DNA from: AP-16 sp963755055
GTDB taxonomy: Bacteria > Pseudomonadota > Alphaproteobacteria > Rhizobiales > Xanthobacteraceae
Assembly (NCBI GenBank): GCA_963755055.1
Contig: CAVWIS010000018.1
Coordinates: forward strand, 1 to 64,000
Direction: 5' to 3'
DNA: 64,000 nt
Made by a program: the position numbers and the translations under genes
Notes under the pieces: model-generated
What the model saw: the letters and a program-made list of their open reading frames with translations, nothing else
Told to the model about the DNA's origin: nothing
The model's database searches: none
Shown here: in pieces, positions 37,434 through 46,477 of the stretch
How the letters are laid out: every line of letters begins with the position of its first letter
Numbering within the stretch: the first letter of the stretch is position 1

Positions 37434-38808
37434 TGTGAATGGACCGGCGACAAGGGGGACACTGTTCGGGGACATGGGGGACACATCGGGTTGAGCTTCT
37501 CAGATGCATGTTTCGCTTCTGTGTTGCTGATTTTGAACCTGTGGGGTTGTGGGCATCGCGCTTGCGATGTCCACAAATCCACAGGCCGAAGGGCCGACTG
37601 CGCGGAGATCGATGGTGCCGATCCGCTGGGTGCAAAAATGAATGCTGAAGACCCCGTCCTCGGCCGTGGGACGCAGCGCGATCGGCTCGCCGCGGAACGG
37701 CTTGCCAAGGCGGATGCGACGGGTCTTGAAGCGGATGTCGCCCTCCTGGTCGGCCTTGCGGACGATGTCGCCGGGCCCGTATTCGATCGGCGGCAAAGTC
37801 TCCGGGAAGGATCGGCCGCTCGGCCGGTAACGCTCGCTCGGCACCGCCAGATCGAGGGCCTGGTGCGGCCGCTGATGGTTGTAGACATGCCGCCACCGAT
37901 CGAAGGCACGCTGGCATTCGATCAGGTTGATGAAGTGCCGTCCGTTGAGAACCTCGGCATTGAGCGTGCGGTGGAAGCGTTCGTCCTTGCCCTGGGTCTG
38001 CGGATGATAGGGCCGGCCATGGGTCACCCGCACGCCGAGCCGCAGCAGCCACACCGCAAAGGACGTCAGCGGCCCGCCGCCGGAGTCCCCCCACGGCGCG
38101 CCATTGTCCATCAGCATCGTGTCCGGCAGGCCGTAGCGCCGGAACACCGCAGCCAAACGGTCGCGCGTGGTCCGATCCTGCTGCGTGCCGCACGCCTCTA
38201 CACCGAGAGCGTAACGCGAATGATCATCGATCACGGTCAGCGGGTAGCAGCGCCCGCGTCCGGTGGCGAAGTCGCCCTTGAAGTCCATCTGCCAGAGCTC
38301 GTTGGGGTGCTGGCGCTCAAACCGCTGAAACGGCCCGGGATGCTCGTTCGCCCGCCCCTCGAGCTTGCCATGGCGCCGGAGAATCTCCGTGATCGTGCTC
38401 ACCGCCGGCACAACACCCTCGCCATCGCGCGCCATGACCTGCGCGATCTCCGCCGCCCCAGGCGTTGTTGCTGTCCTCCCGGATGCGCAGAACCTCGGCC
38501 TCCACCGCAGCTGCTGTCCGCAGCGGGCTGCGATGCGGACGCCGCGAGCGATCGGCAAGTCCGTCTCGCCCTTCCGCCGCATATCGCTCCAGCCACTTGT
38601 AGCCTTTGGAGCGGCTGATGCCGAACCGTCGGCACAGCTCGCGCTTGTTCGCTCCAGGCGCCAACGCCAGCCTCACGAACTCCTCCCGCTGATCCATGAT
38701 CGACAGCTCCCGCCAGGGCATCGAGGCTCCCCCCATCCAGCACAACATCGCTGGACCAGTGTCCCCCATGTCCCCGAACGCTGTCCCCCATGTCCCCGGT
38801 CCATACAC
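37434..38808 (-). mobile_element. IS481-family insertion sequence (degenerate)
   Basis: The ends are imperfect inverted repeats, each with a GTGNATGGACCGG start and repeats of GGGGGACA / GGGGACATGGGGGACA (37434-37492 and 38752-38808). They enclose a single leftward transposase gene with the DDE core of the IS481 family. Sequence just outside both ends is also inverted (CCCTCCCGCC on the left, GGCGGGGAGGG on the right), so the IS probably landed in the loop of a REP-like palindrome. Exact ends are uncertain by a few bases. Confidence 0.8.
37500..38721 (-). pseudogene. IS481-family transposase, frameshifted
   Basis: The N-terminal part in one frame starts MPWRELSIMDQREEFVRLAL and holds the helix-turn-helix NKRELCRRFGISRSKGYKWL. 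Near 38450 an apparent loss of about 2 bp moves the reading to a second frame, which holds the integrase core with intact catalytic acids: WQMDFKGDF, LMDNGAPWG and GKDERFHRTLNAE. IS481 transposases are normally one frame of about 350-400 aa, so a programmed frameshift is unlikely and the copy is probably dead. Confidence 0.82.
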
Positions 38809-38810
38809 GT

Positions 38811-38945
38811 TGGCGGGGAGGGTCGACTGCCTTCGCGAAGCGAAGGCAGTCGGGGTGGGGGGACTACTATTTGCTCCCAATTTGCGGCCCGACCCCCCAC
38901 CCCATCCCTCCCCGCCGCAAGAGCGGGGGGAGGGAGGGTTTCGTG
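38811..38945. repeat. REP-like palindromic cluster next to the IS481 copy
   Basis: Perfect stem CGACTGCCTTCGC / GCGAAGGCAGTCG with loop GAA at 38824-38852. Further on, CCCTCCCC and GGGGGGAGGG can pair across a short loop near 38906-38937. GGCGGGGAGGGT at about 38812 pairs with ACCCTCCCGCC left of the IS. Confidence 0.8.
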
Positions 38946-39188
38946 GCACGCGAGGAGTCGCCTCAACCCAAGGACAGCCAAGCGCAACCTGAGTATGAGC
39001 GGCTCGACCCAAGACGCTATGCGGATCGACCTCCGTAGGATCGACCTGTCGGCATTCGCTGAACTAGCTTCCTTGGCAGCCGATCAACAGAGCGCCGACT
39101 GGGCCGCCCGTAGGGCGCCACGGTGGAAGAGGCGGTGCCGTTCCGGTCCCGCTTTTGATCGGTGCCACTTCCGCGAATGGAGGTTCGA

Positions 39189-39512
39189 ATGACTGCGTTC
39201 TCAGATTCCTATGTCTTGAAGGTGCTGCTAGCCCCCCGCACGCCGGCGCGCGGCCTCGGCGCGGCCGCCCGGCGCTGGCGCAGGACGCTCGACCCGTACC
39301 GGCCCGAGCTGCACTACATGCGTGGCCCCGGACCGAAATGGAGGGAAAAGCACGCACACGGCACCGCACACTACCTGCGCCTGCTGCCTTGTCACACAAT
39401 GGGCCGTGCAGCACCTGCGGCATACAATACCGGACACCTCCGTAGGATCGAACAGCCGCCTGAAAGTGCAGGCTTTTCGCCGTCTTCATGGCAGGGCTGC
39501 GCGGTCTCTTGA
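39189..39512 (+). CDS. Doubtful hypothetical ORF (107 aa)
   Basis: A GGAGG five bases before the ATG is the main support. The translation (MTAFSDSYVLKVLLAPRTP...) is Arg/Pro-rich and matches no family I know. It lies in a gene-poor stretch between the IS481 copy and azoR. It could equally be non-coding. Confidence 0.25.
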   Translation: MTAFSDSYVLKVLLAPRTPARGLGAAARRWRRTLDPYRPELHYMRGPGPKWREKHAHGTAHYLRLLPCHTMGRAAPAAYNTGHLRRIEQPPESAGFSPSSWQGCAVS

Positions 39513-39624
39513 TCTACCAGGACCGGAAAACCGCGGTTCCCGTTTCAAACAGGACGCGGTCTCGCACGGGATAGAGGCTGGCCGCACAGTTTGGGTGGCG
39601 TGTAGAATCGCAGGAGTACTGATC

Positions 39625-39867
39625 ATGCTCACGGTGTTGATTCTCGTCTGCTCGATGTCAGTCACCCCGGACTATTTGCGCAATTGTGACCGCAACAATG
39701 CCGTGCAGGTCATGCAACTGCCCGAACAGATAGCCGCCCCGTCGATCTGCGCGATGCGCGGACAGGCCTACCTTGCCGGGACGACGATCGGCGAGCAACT
39801 CGCCGAGGACGAGCGCGTCAAAGTTCTGTGCATCAAGAGCGGGAACCTGCCGGCTCACATGGGATAG
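39625..39867 (+). CDS. Small conserved rhizobial-type hypothetical protein (80 aa)
   Basis: The translation starts MLTVLILVCSMSVTPDYLRN and contains CDRNNAVQVMQLPEQIAAP and RVKVLCIKSG. This pattern, with four or five cysteines and a short hydrophobic N-terminus, is common in small exported proteins of Bradyrhizobium relatives; no function is known to me. It may be periplasmic. It stands alone, with several hundred non-coding bases on each side. Confidence 0.7.
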   Translation: MLTVLILVCSMSVTPDYLRNCDRNNAVQVMQLPEQIAAPSICAMRGQAYLAGTTIGEQLAEDERVKVLCIKSGNLPAHMG

Positions 39868-40265
39868 CCTTGGAGCAAATGCGACAGGAATTTCGAGAGA
39901 TCTGCAGCCCCTTTTCAAGGACTTCCAAATAAGATTTGGGCGTCGTAACTACACCGGTTAGGCCGGTCCACCGCGTGCATGGATCGCGGCACTACAACGC
40001 GTCAAATTGCGATTCGCCACCGGAGAAGGAGCCCGATGTCGGTGATGCGGATACTTCGGCGGGTAAATGCTCTTCCAAGGCTTGCACGATTAAACCAAGG
40101 CAGTATGCCCTCCCTCCCTGTGGATAATCCCGATCCAACCTGCGCCCAATAGATCGGGGCGAAGCAATTGATCCGCGTTGTAAGTAACAACTGCTGTCAT
40201 CGGCGATGAAAGTGGTGCCGCCCAAAGGCTGGGGTCGCAGCGACCCAAGCCGGCTGGTTGCGGCC
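39868..40265. other. Intergenic region, nothing recognised
   Basis: 398 bp between the 80-aa gene and azoR. It holds one perfect DnaA-box-like TGTGGATAA at 40119-40127 but no cluster of boxes or AT-rich unwinding region, so it is not an origin candidate. Confidence 0.5.
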
Positions 40266-40895
40266 TCAGGCCGCGTACAAGTGCTGCTGGGGGATTACAT
40301 TTGAGAGCTGCCGGCGCGCCGTCTCGATGGCCTGGTCGCGCACCTCGGGACCGAAAGCGAGCTTCTCGGCCCGAACAAAGGTAACGTCCTTGATGCCCAT
40401 GAAGCCCAGCAGGTTCCTGAGATGCGGCTCCTGCGAGTCCAACGGTTGCGCGGGGCCTTCGCTGTAAAGGCCACCCCGGCTTTCAATCACGATTGCGCGC
40501 TTGCCCTCGATCAGGCCCACCGGCCCCGCTTCCGTGTACCGGAAGGTAAATCCAGCACGCAGCACGTAGTCGAACCAGGTCTTCAAGGTCGAGGCGATAC
40601 CGAAATTGTACATCGGCGCGCCGATGACGATCGCGTCCGCCGCCTTCAGCTCAGCGATGAGCTCGTCGGAGAGCGCCCGGGCCGCGGCCTGGACGGGGTT
40701 GGCAGGCTCGGCTCCGCGCAAGACGACGGCGGAATCGAGGACCATGTGAGGGATGGGCGACTGGCCAAGATCGCGGGTGATGACCTTGAGGGCTGGATCG
40801 CGTGCGCGCAAGGCCGCCACGGCGTCGCGGACAAGCTGGTTCGAAACGGATGCTTCGCCCAATGCACTGCTGGAGACAACGAGAACGGTCGACAT
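40266..40895 (-). CDS. azoR: FMN-dependent NADH-azoreductase / NAD(P)H:quinone reductase AzoR
   Basis: 209-aa flavodoxin-fold enzyme that reduces azo bonds and quinones with NADH. Features: LVVSSSALGEASVSNQL at the N-terminus, IGAPMYNFGIASTLKTWFDY (FMN loop), and SRGGLYSEGP. AGGAGGATCAGCC precedes the ATG at 40895. It is divergent from a LysR gene, which by position probably regulates it. Confidence 0.92.
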   Translation of the reverse strand: MSTVLVVSSSALGEASVSNQLVRDAVAALRARDPALKVITRDLGQSPIPHMVLDSAVVLRGAEPANPVQAAARALSDELIAELKAADAIVIGAPMYNFGIASTLKTWFDYVLRAGFTFRYTEAGPVGLIEGKRAIVIESRGGLYSEGPAQPLDSQEPHLRNLLGFMGIKDVTFVRAEKLAFGPEVRDQAIETARRQLSNVIPQQHLYAA

Positions 40896-40958
40896 GGCTG
40901 ATCCTCCTGAGGCTCTGTCAATCGCGTCGAGCGTAGGGTAGTGTTTCCCAAGAAGGAC

Positions 40959-40976
40959 CATAAGTCCTCGTTTATG
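40959..40976. promoter_or_regulatory. Candidate LysR operator between azoR and lysR
   Basis: CATAA-N8-TTATG, an inverted repeat with the T-N11-A geometry typical of LysR sites, in the 111-bp divergent spacer. Confidence 0.45.
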
Positions 40977-41006
40977 CACTAGACTGTTGCTAAAATAGGA
41001 ACACCC

Positions 41007-41957
41007 CTGATCGATATCGAGGATTTGCGGAGTTACGTTAAGGTAGTGGAAAATGGCGGATTCAATCGCGCGGCCAGACATCTCGGCATATCCAAATCGA
41101 TTCTGAGCCGCCGGATCGCCGGCCTCGAAGCGGATCTCGGCGCCCACCTGCTCACCCGCAGCACCCGCGGCATCAGCCCGACGGAGGCGGGGCTGGAGTT
41201 CAAGCTGCGAAGCGAACGGATTCTGGCCGAGCTCGACGAGGCGCGCGAGGCGGTCGGCCAACTGGGCGGCGGCGTCGTTGGGCGCCTGCGTCTGTCCGCA
41301 CCGCTGTCCTTCGGAGTGCGCCAGGTGGCGCCTGTGCTGGGTGAAATGGCGCGGCAACATCCGCGGCTTGAGCTCGACGTCTCCTACACCGATCGCATCG
41401 TCGACCTCATCGGCGAGCATTTTGACGCGGCGATCAGGATCGGCGAGCTGAAGGATTCAAGCCTTGTCGCTCGCCGCATCGCTCCGGTGCGAGTCGTGCT
41501 GGCCGCGAGCTCTGATTATCTGAAGCGGCACGGGCGACCGAGCAAGCCAGACGACCTGCTCGCGCACGAATGCCTGATCTATACGGGCAGCACGGTCGCC
41601 AATTGGCCGTTCCGGTCAGGCAAACGCACGATCGGGATTCGGCCGAACGGCCGTTTGCGGTCTGACAGCGGCGAAGTTTTGCTGCAGTGGGCGATTGCCG
41701 GCCTCGGCATCGCGTATCTGCCCTCGTTCGAGGTCGCCGACGCCATTGAGCGGAGCGCGCTTGAGCCGCTCCTGCTCGATTATGCACCGCCTGAATTCGG
41801 CATCTACGTCGTCCGACCGCCGGGAACCTACGTCTCCGGCAAGGTTCGGCTTCTGATCCAGACGGTCGCCGAGCACTTCGGCGGCGAAGCCAAGTGGGAT
41901 CGCTGCCTCATGGCGTCGAGAAGCAGAGAGGGAGGTGGCGGGGCGGCGACAGTGTGA
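41007..41957 (+). CDS. LysR-family transcriptional regulator
   Basis: About 316 aa. Winged helix-turn-helix with GGFNRAARHLGISKSILSRRIAGLE, then the periplasmic-binding-like effector domain (GRLRLSAPLSFGVRQVAPVL, HFDAAIRIGELKDSSL). The family N-terminus would be x-IDIEDLRSYVKVVE. In this frame the only codons before it are CTG at 41007 and ATA; the next standard start is TTG at 41025, which would cut into helix 1. I therefore annotate from the CTG, with TAGGA upstream, as a possible rare start. It probably controls azoR. Confidence 0.85.
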   Translation: MIDIEDLRSYVKVVENGGFNRAARHLGISKSILSRRIAGLEADLGAHLLTRSTRGISPTEAGLEFKLRSERILAELDEAREAVGQLGGGVVGRLRLSAPLSFGVRQVAPVLGEMARQHPRLELDVSYTDRIVDLIGEHFDAAIRIGELKDSSLVARRIAPVRVVLAASSDYLKRHGRPSKPDDLLAHECLIYTGSTVANWPFRSGKRTIGIRPNGRLRSDSGEVLLQWAIAGLGIAYLPSFEVADAIERSALEPLLLDYAPPEFGIYVVRPPGTYVSGKVRLLIQTVAEHFGGEAKWDRCLMASRSREGGGGAATV

Positions 41958-41970
41958 GGTCGCTAGACTG

Positions 41971-42885
41971 CTAGTTCTTTTGGACAACGCAGTCGCCGCC
42001 GGCGTTCTTGAGCTTGCCGCACAACTGGTTGGCCTCGCTGAACGTTTCGAACGGCCCGATCTGGGTGCGATAGTATATGCCCCGAGCGCCAAAGTCGGAG
42101 CGGCGGATGAATGGCTCGCGGGCGCCGAAGACACTCGCGTACTTTGCTTGCAGGGTCCGTGATGTTGCCTGCGCGGCCGTCTCGGAGCGTTGCGAGGAAA
42201 GTTGCACGACGTAGCCGCCAGCCGGGACGGCGCCGGGCAGAGGCGGCGGGGATTGGCCTTGAGACGGTCCCGCGACTGACCGCGTGGCGGGATCGAGGAG
42301 GGCATTCGCCAAGCCTCGTTCGGTGGCCGGCGCCGCGTCGGCCTGGCTTGGACCCGGGGAAATGCTGCCGGTGAACGGGAGCACGGGCGCAAGCTCGGCT
42401 CGCGTCTCGCGCGGTGGAACCACGGGTTCGGATACGGCGGAGCCTCTGTCGTTCGCCCGATCGTCCATGCGCCGATCGGAAGAGCTCTCGCCGCCTCCCG
42501 ATCCCGGCGCACTCCTCGTCTTCAGATTCGGTTCGGTCATCAGCGCTGCCGCATCGTGTCCGCGCCCGAACCACAGGCCGTAGCCGAAGGCGCCCGCCGA
42601 TCCCGCCAGCACCAAGCCTACTATGGCACCGGCGGTGCGCAGGCCGCGCCGCTGCCTGCGCAGCCCGTCTAACTGAATCGGACCTGACGGCGGTTCCTCC
42701 ACCCGGGGCGCTTGTTCGAGACCAAATTCCTGCCCACGCCGGTTCGGCCGGACGATCGCCCCGCAAGCTTCGTAGTGCTCGATCAGCTGCGCCAATTCGG
42801 CCAGCGGGTCGTGCGGCGCGTCATCTGACGAGCCGACTAATTTCTGGTTGGCTCGGAGCTGCGATACGCGCTGATACCCCGTCAT
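41971..42885 (-). CDS. SPOR-domain membrane protein
   Basis: 304 aa. Cytoplasmic N-terminus (~100 aa), one transmembrane helix (AGAIVGLVLAGSAGAFGYGLW), a long Ser/Pro/Ala-rich periplasmic linker, and a C-terminal SPOR domain (GYVVQLSSQRSETAAQATSR, YYRTQIGPFETFSEANQLCG). SPOR domains bind denuded septal peptidoglycan, so a role at the division site or cell wall is likely. It ends 13 bp from the convergent lysR stop. Confidence 0.85.
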   Translation of the reverse strand: MTGYQRVSQLRANQKLVGSSDDAPHDPLAELAQLIEHYEACGAIVRPNRRGQEFGLEQAPRVEEPPSGPIQLDGLRRQRRGLRTAGAIVGLVLAGSAGAFGYGLWFGRGHDAAALMTEPNLKTRSAPGSGGGESSSDRRMDDRANDRGSAVSEPVVPPRETRAELAPVLPFTGSISPGPSQADAAPATERGLANALLDPATRSVAGPSQGQSPPPLPGAVPAGGYVVQLSSQRSETAAQATSRTLQAKYASVFGAREPFIRRSDFGARGIYYRTQIGPFETFSEANQLCGKLKNAGGDCVVQKN

Positions 42886-43258
42886 GTTCCTCGGCCCATC
42901 CGCGATACCCCGAAACGGACTCGCAGATCCGTTCCCTTGAGACGGTCGGAGGAGCCCATCGTGTCCGGTGAATTAAGGCAAATTGATGCTGCCCAGCTGG
43001 CGCGGCACCCCGACGTCAGTCCACTCGATGGTCCCTGAATGCAAGCCGCCGGCGCGCGACATGGGCTCGGCGCTTGATGCCCGACAAGACCTGCACGGCC
43101 GGTTGCTCCCACCGCCCCGGCCTCAAAGAGGATTCGAGCTCATGGAACCCGGTCACTGGGGTACATCCGGCCCCGTGCGAGGCAGGCCGTCGACGCAGCC
43201 GGCGTCCCGCTCTTGACCCGTTGCGGAAGCGGCGCGCGCGACGCATAGTTCTCGGACC
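42886..43258. other. Divergent intergenic region between SPOR and EPSPS-like genes
   Basis: 373 bp without a credible gene. It contains one copy of a dispersed ~45-bp repeat (43151-43193). Confidence 0.5.
43151..43193. repeat. Dispersed ~45-bp repeat, copy A
   Basis: The sequence ACTGGGGTACATC, then CCGGCCCCGTGCGAGGCAGG, recurs at 47728-47776 with a 4-bp indel and a few substitutions. Confidence 0.75.
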
Positions 43259-44524
43259 ATGCTGCCGGACCTCATCGAAATCGTTCCCCCGAGCCGTCGG
43301 ACCGATGCAACCGTCGTCCTGCCGGGCTCGAAGAGCCTCACCAATCGTGCCTTGATCCTGGCAGCTCTTGCGAGCAATCCCGTCGCCCTGCGCGGTGCCC
43401 TCTGGAGCGAGGACACGCAGGCGATGGTGAACTGTCTCAAGCGGTTGGGATTCTGTATCGAAGTGGCTCATGATCCGGCCGAGCCGGCCAACTGCACCCT
43501 CACGGTTTACGGATGCGGCGGGAGAATTCCCAACGCCGGCACGCCGGCGCAGCCGCTCGAGCTCTTCGTCGAGAATGCCGGCACAGCTGCGCGCTTCTTG
43601 CCGCCGTTCCTGTGTCTCGGCCAAGGCGCCTACCGCGTGAGCGGTGTCCCGCGCATGCACGAGCGACCACAGGCCTCACTGATCCATGCCTTGCGCGAGC
43701 TCGGTTATCGCATCGACAGCGCAAACGACCGCCTCCCTGCCGTCATTCACGGCACCGGCCAGCGTCACGGCGCAACATGCAGCGTGAGTGTCGAAGAAAG
43801 CTCGCAGTTTGCATCGGCACTGCTTCTCAGCGAACGCATCGGCGGCTGGAAGGTGAGGGTAACCGGCGGCAACGAGGATGAATTACCCTACGTCGACATG
43901 ACACGGCGCTTGGTGAACGATTTTCCCTGGGATGGAGGTGTCTATGACGTGGAGCCGGATGCGTCCGCTGCCAGCTATTTCTGGGGGGCTCATTGGCTTC
44001 TGCGTGACAGCGGAAGCCGCATCACTGTGATGCCTGCCCCTGCCAGCGGCATGCAGGTCGACCAGAAGTTTCGCCATCTCATGCTTGAACAGGCGTGGCA
44101 GCCCGTCTTTTCCCGCAGCACGGACTTGGCCGACAGCATAATGACCGCGATCGTGCTTGCGCCCTTTGCTCCATCTGCCACGCTGTTCATCGACCTGGGC
44201 CGGTTGCGAGTCCAGGAATGCGAACGTGTCGAAGCCTTACGTACCGAGTTGACCAAATGCGGTGCCCACGTGGAGGAGATCCGTGACTCGCTCAGGATCG
44301 ATCCTGGCCCCCTGCGCGGGGCGGAGATCGAGACCTACGGCGATCACCGCATCGCAATGTGCTTTGGCATGCTTGGGTTGCGGGTTCCTGGAATCCGCCT
44401 GCGAAAGCCGGCGTGCGTGCGCAAGACCTTCCCCAACTTCTTTGCCAAGCTTGCTGAGCTCGGCGTTGTGATTCAGCATGCTTCGGTCGGCACGCACCTT
44501 TCCGGAGAGGACCTGTTAGCTTAA
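43259..44524 (+). CDS. EPSP-synthase-like enzyme (AroA family, divergent)
   Basis: 421 aa with the two-domain fold of 5-enolpyruvylshikimate-3-phosphate synthase. Shared motifs: LPGSKSLTNRALILAAL (Lys25), ENAGTAARFL, RMHERP, EESSQF (Ser181, Ser182, Gln183), Asp292 in ADSIMTA, YGDHRIAM (Arg364), RKTFPNFF (Lys389). One departs: the usual R-V-K-E-S/T-D-R segment reads RVQECERV, so the PEP-contacting lysine (E. coli Lys340) is Gln319, while Glu320 and Arg323 remain. No shikimate, cmk or rpsA neighbour is present. It is likely an accessory paralogue, either a slow EPSPS or an enolpyruvyl transferase for another substrate. Confidence 0.85.
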   Translation: MLPDLIEIVPPSRRTDATVVLPGSKSLTNRALILAALASNPVALRGALWSEDTQAMVNCLKRLGFCIEVAHDPAEPANCTLTVYGCGGRIPNAGTPAQPLELFVENAGTAARFLPPFLCLGQGAYRVSGVPRMHERPQASLIHALRELGYRIDSANDRLPAVIHGTGQRHGATCSVSVEESSQFASALLLSERIGGWKVRVTGGNEDELPYVDMTRRLVNDFPWDGGVYDVEPDASAASYFWGAHWLLRDSGSRITVMPAPASGMQVDQKFRHLMLEQAWQPVFSRSTDLADSIMTAIVLAPFAPSATLFIDLGRLRVQECERVEALRTELTKCGAHVEEIRDSLRIDPGPLRGAEIETYGDHRIAMCFGMLGLRVPGIRLRKPACVRKTFPNFFAKLAELGVVIQHASVGTHLSGEDLLA

Positions 44525-44708
44525 ATGGCGCAGGGCCCGTGGAGGTCCCCTATCGGCACGAACGACGCGGCCGGCGCCCGCGCTCTTGACCCGAAGCATC
44601 ATCCGAAACGCTTGTGCTGTCCGCTTTGCGGGAACTGCGCCGCCTCCAAGACCCTTCTCGTGCCGCACATGCGTTGACGACGCACCGAGGTCCGTGGTCG
44701 GCTTCCCT

Positions 44709-45002
44709 TCAACTGCCGAAGAGACTGAATATTGCGGCGAAGAAAGCAGCGATCGCGCCAAGCACGCCAAAGACAACCGCGGCAATGGCATCCAGCACCA
44801 TTACGACAGGGTCCGAGGCCGCGCTCGCCGCGACCACGACAACGCAAAAGCTCCCTGCGATAAGCAGAGACGTGAAAAAGCTGAATGCCATGAGCCACAG
44901 CAGGAGGAAGACCAACGCGCTCATGATCACCGTAGCCGCAATGCGTCGAACTAGGCCGCTCGCCGACGCCGGCCGTGTGACCGGCTCATTAGGTGCATTC
45001 AT
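44709..45002 (-). CDS. Small hydrophobic membrane protein (97 aa)
   Basis: Family not recognised. After a short Pro-rich N-terminus there are three hydrophobic stretches (ATVIMSALVFLLLWLMAF, LIAGSFCVVVVAASAA, MVLDAIAAVVFGVLGAIAAF). The ATG at 45002 is preferred over 45035 because the upstream extension is not hydrophobic or conserved-looking. It lies alone, convergent with the EPSPS-like gene. Confidence 0.55.
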   Translation of the reverse strand: MNAPNEPVTRPASASGLVRRIAATVIMSALVFLLLWLMAFSFFTSLLIAGSFCVVVVAASAASDPVVMVLDAIAAVVFGVLGAIAAFFAAIFSLFGS

Positions 45003-45110
45003 AACCGGCTCTCCGCTCGTCCAGATGATCAGCACATCAGCCCTTGTGGAGCGAGCGACTGTGACCGCTGCCCCATCGGGTCGAGCATGCTCGGCGGAGA
45101 GACGACAGGT

Positions 45111-46262
45111 CTACGCTTGCGAATGTACGGCGTTGCCATTGCTCCTCAGCGGCGGCTCGTAGATCACCGCGACGGACGGTTGCTGTCCCTCCAGCATTTG
45201 TCGCAGCTTTTCGATCGCCTTATTCATGTTCTCCGCAAACTTTGTCCCGGCCTGATGGACGAAGTCCTTGTGTTCCCTTCTTGGCATGGCGATCCGGAAT
45301 TCCAGGTGCGTAACGCCGTTCGGGCCGTCCTGCACTGCACGGGTCATCACGATTTTCGGCGCGCCCGGGATCGGAAGAAGAGTGCTCACCGTGAAGTAGT
45401 CGAACGGGCGCCAGTCGAGCGTCTCTTCGATGATCGCGTCCTTGCCGTGCATGCAATGGTTCTTGGTGCCCACTCCCCTGCGCCCCTTACTCGAGTTCTC
45501 GATGATCGCGTCGGCCGGCCACCAGCTCTGCCATTGGCCGGGAACAGTGAGATACTCCCACATCTTCTGGCGCGGCGCAGCGATATCATATTCTAAGGTC
45601 ATATAGCAGTCGGCCCGCGTCACCTCGACGCGCGTTTGTTCGTTTTCCTTCTGCCACGCCTCTTCGAGGTCACGCAGCCAGAGCTTGACGTCGCCAATGA
45701 TGTCGATGGCTTCCTGATGCTCGAGGAGACCCTGCGCCGCCGGGTCGATGCCCATCGTCTGGATGCAGGCGTCGCTGTAAAGGGCATAAGCACGGCTGCC
45801 AACCTTCTCGCTTACCGCGTTCTTGAGGAGCCTATGGACGAGGATCACATCACGTCCAGCAAGCTCTTCGCGCCCGCCCATCTTCTGCTTTACCATCTCG
45901 CCGTGGTGGACGACGAACTTGAAATCGAGATCACCCATCGCAGCACAGGCATTGCACTGGCAGCTCGAGGCCTGCTTGACGTCACGGAGGCGCCGGCGGA
46001 ACCTAAAATACGCCTGCTCGATCGTGTCCTGCAGGAGCGAGCCGTCGACCTTCTCGCTGACCGCGTAAACGAACGCGGCATCGCCTTCGAACTTGGCGAG
46101 TCGGAACGGGGGTCTCAGGCCCTTGACCACCGTGTCCATGAAATCGGCGATGATGTCCTGCGCGTGCTCGATCTCGGCGGCGGCGAGGAACTTCGTATAG
46201 CCGGAGATGTCGGCGATGACGAAGCAGGCCAGTTCAGGCTTCGGAAGCAATGTAACCTCCAC
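45111..46262 (-). CDS. DUF2652/cyclase-like domain fused to SRPBCC domain
   Basis: 383 aa. Residues ~1-195 are a DUF2652 domain, related to class III nucleotide cyclases: CFVIADISGYTKFLAAAE, LAKFEGDAAFVYAV, and GRDVILVHRLLKNAV. Metal-binding Asp is present in ADISGYT, but substrate-specifying residues cannot be judged. Residues ~215-365 are a START/SRPBCC lipid-binding-like domain (MTLEYDIAAPRQKMWEYLTV, VMTRAVQDGPNGVTHLEFRI). A QCNACAAMGD segment has two Cys. GTG start at 46262. The function is unknown. Confidence 0.82.
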   Translation of the reverse strand: MEVTLLPKPELACFVIADISGYTKFLAAAEIEHAQDIIADFMDTVVKGLRPPFRLAKFEGDAAFVYAVSEKVDGSLLQDTIEQAYFRFRRRLRDVKQASSCQCNACAAMGDLDFKFVVHHGEMVKQKMGGREELAGRDVILVHRLLKNAVSEKVGSRAYALYSDACIQTMGIDPAAQGLLEHQEAIDIIGDVKLWLRDLEEAWQKENEQTRVEVTRADCYMTLEYDIAAPRQKMWEYLTVPGQWQSWWPADAIIENSSKGRRGVGTKNHCMHGKDAIIEETLDWRPFDYFTVSTLLPIPGAPKIVMTRAVQDGPNGVTHLEFRIAMPRREHKDFVHQAGTKFAENMNKAIEKLRQMLEGQQPSVAVIYEPPLRSNGNAVHSQA

Positions 46263-46447
46263 GAAAATCAGCGGAACTCAGCCACCGCAACAGCATCATG
46301 CCACGTAATGCCGCGACCGGCACCCTGAATCGCAGGGTCATGCTTCCGAGTTTGACCCATCTGCGACATCACCGCGGGCGCCGGGCGATAGCATGACGTA
46401 TCGGTCATTGCGACCCTTGCCCTGCTCGACCCGGATCACCGATTGAC

Positions 46448-46477
46448 CCAGGTTGTGTGAAAATGGATACAACCTGG
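46448..46477. promoter_or_regulatory. Inverted repeat upstream of an ABC_sub_bind gene
   Basis: CCAGGTTGT and ACAACCTGG, perfect 9-bp arms separated by 12 bp, about 100 bp before the start at 46581. It could be an operator or an mRNA hairpin. Confidence 0.4.

Noticed and set aside
38317..38500. Programmed frameshift in the IS481 transposase
   Set aside because: The family uses one frame, and I see no slippery heptamer at the junction; simple deletion is more likely.
39064..39489. Leftward 141-codon frame in the gene-poor stretch
   Set aside because: No ribosome-binding site and no family pattern; composition looks like antisense noise.
40119..40127. Perfect DnaA box TGTGGATAA
   Set aside because: A single box without a cluster, AT-rich region or replication genes is expected by chance.
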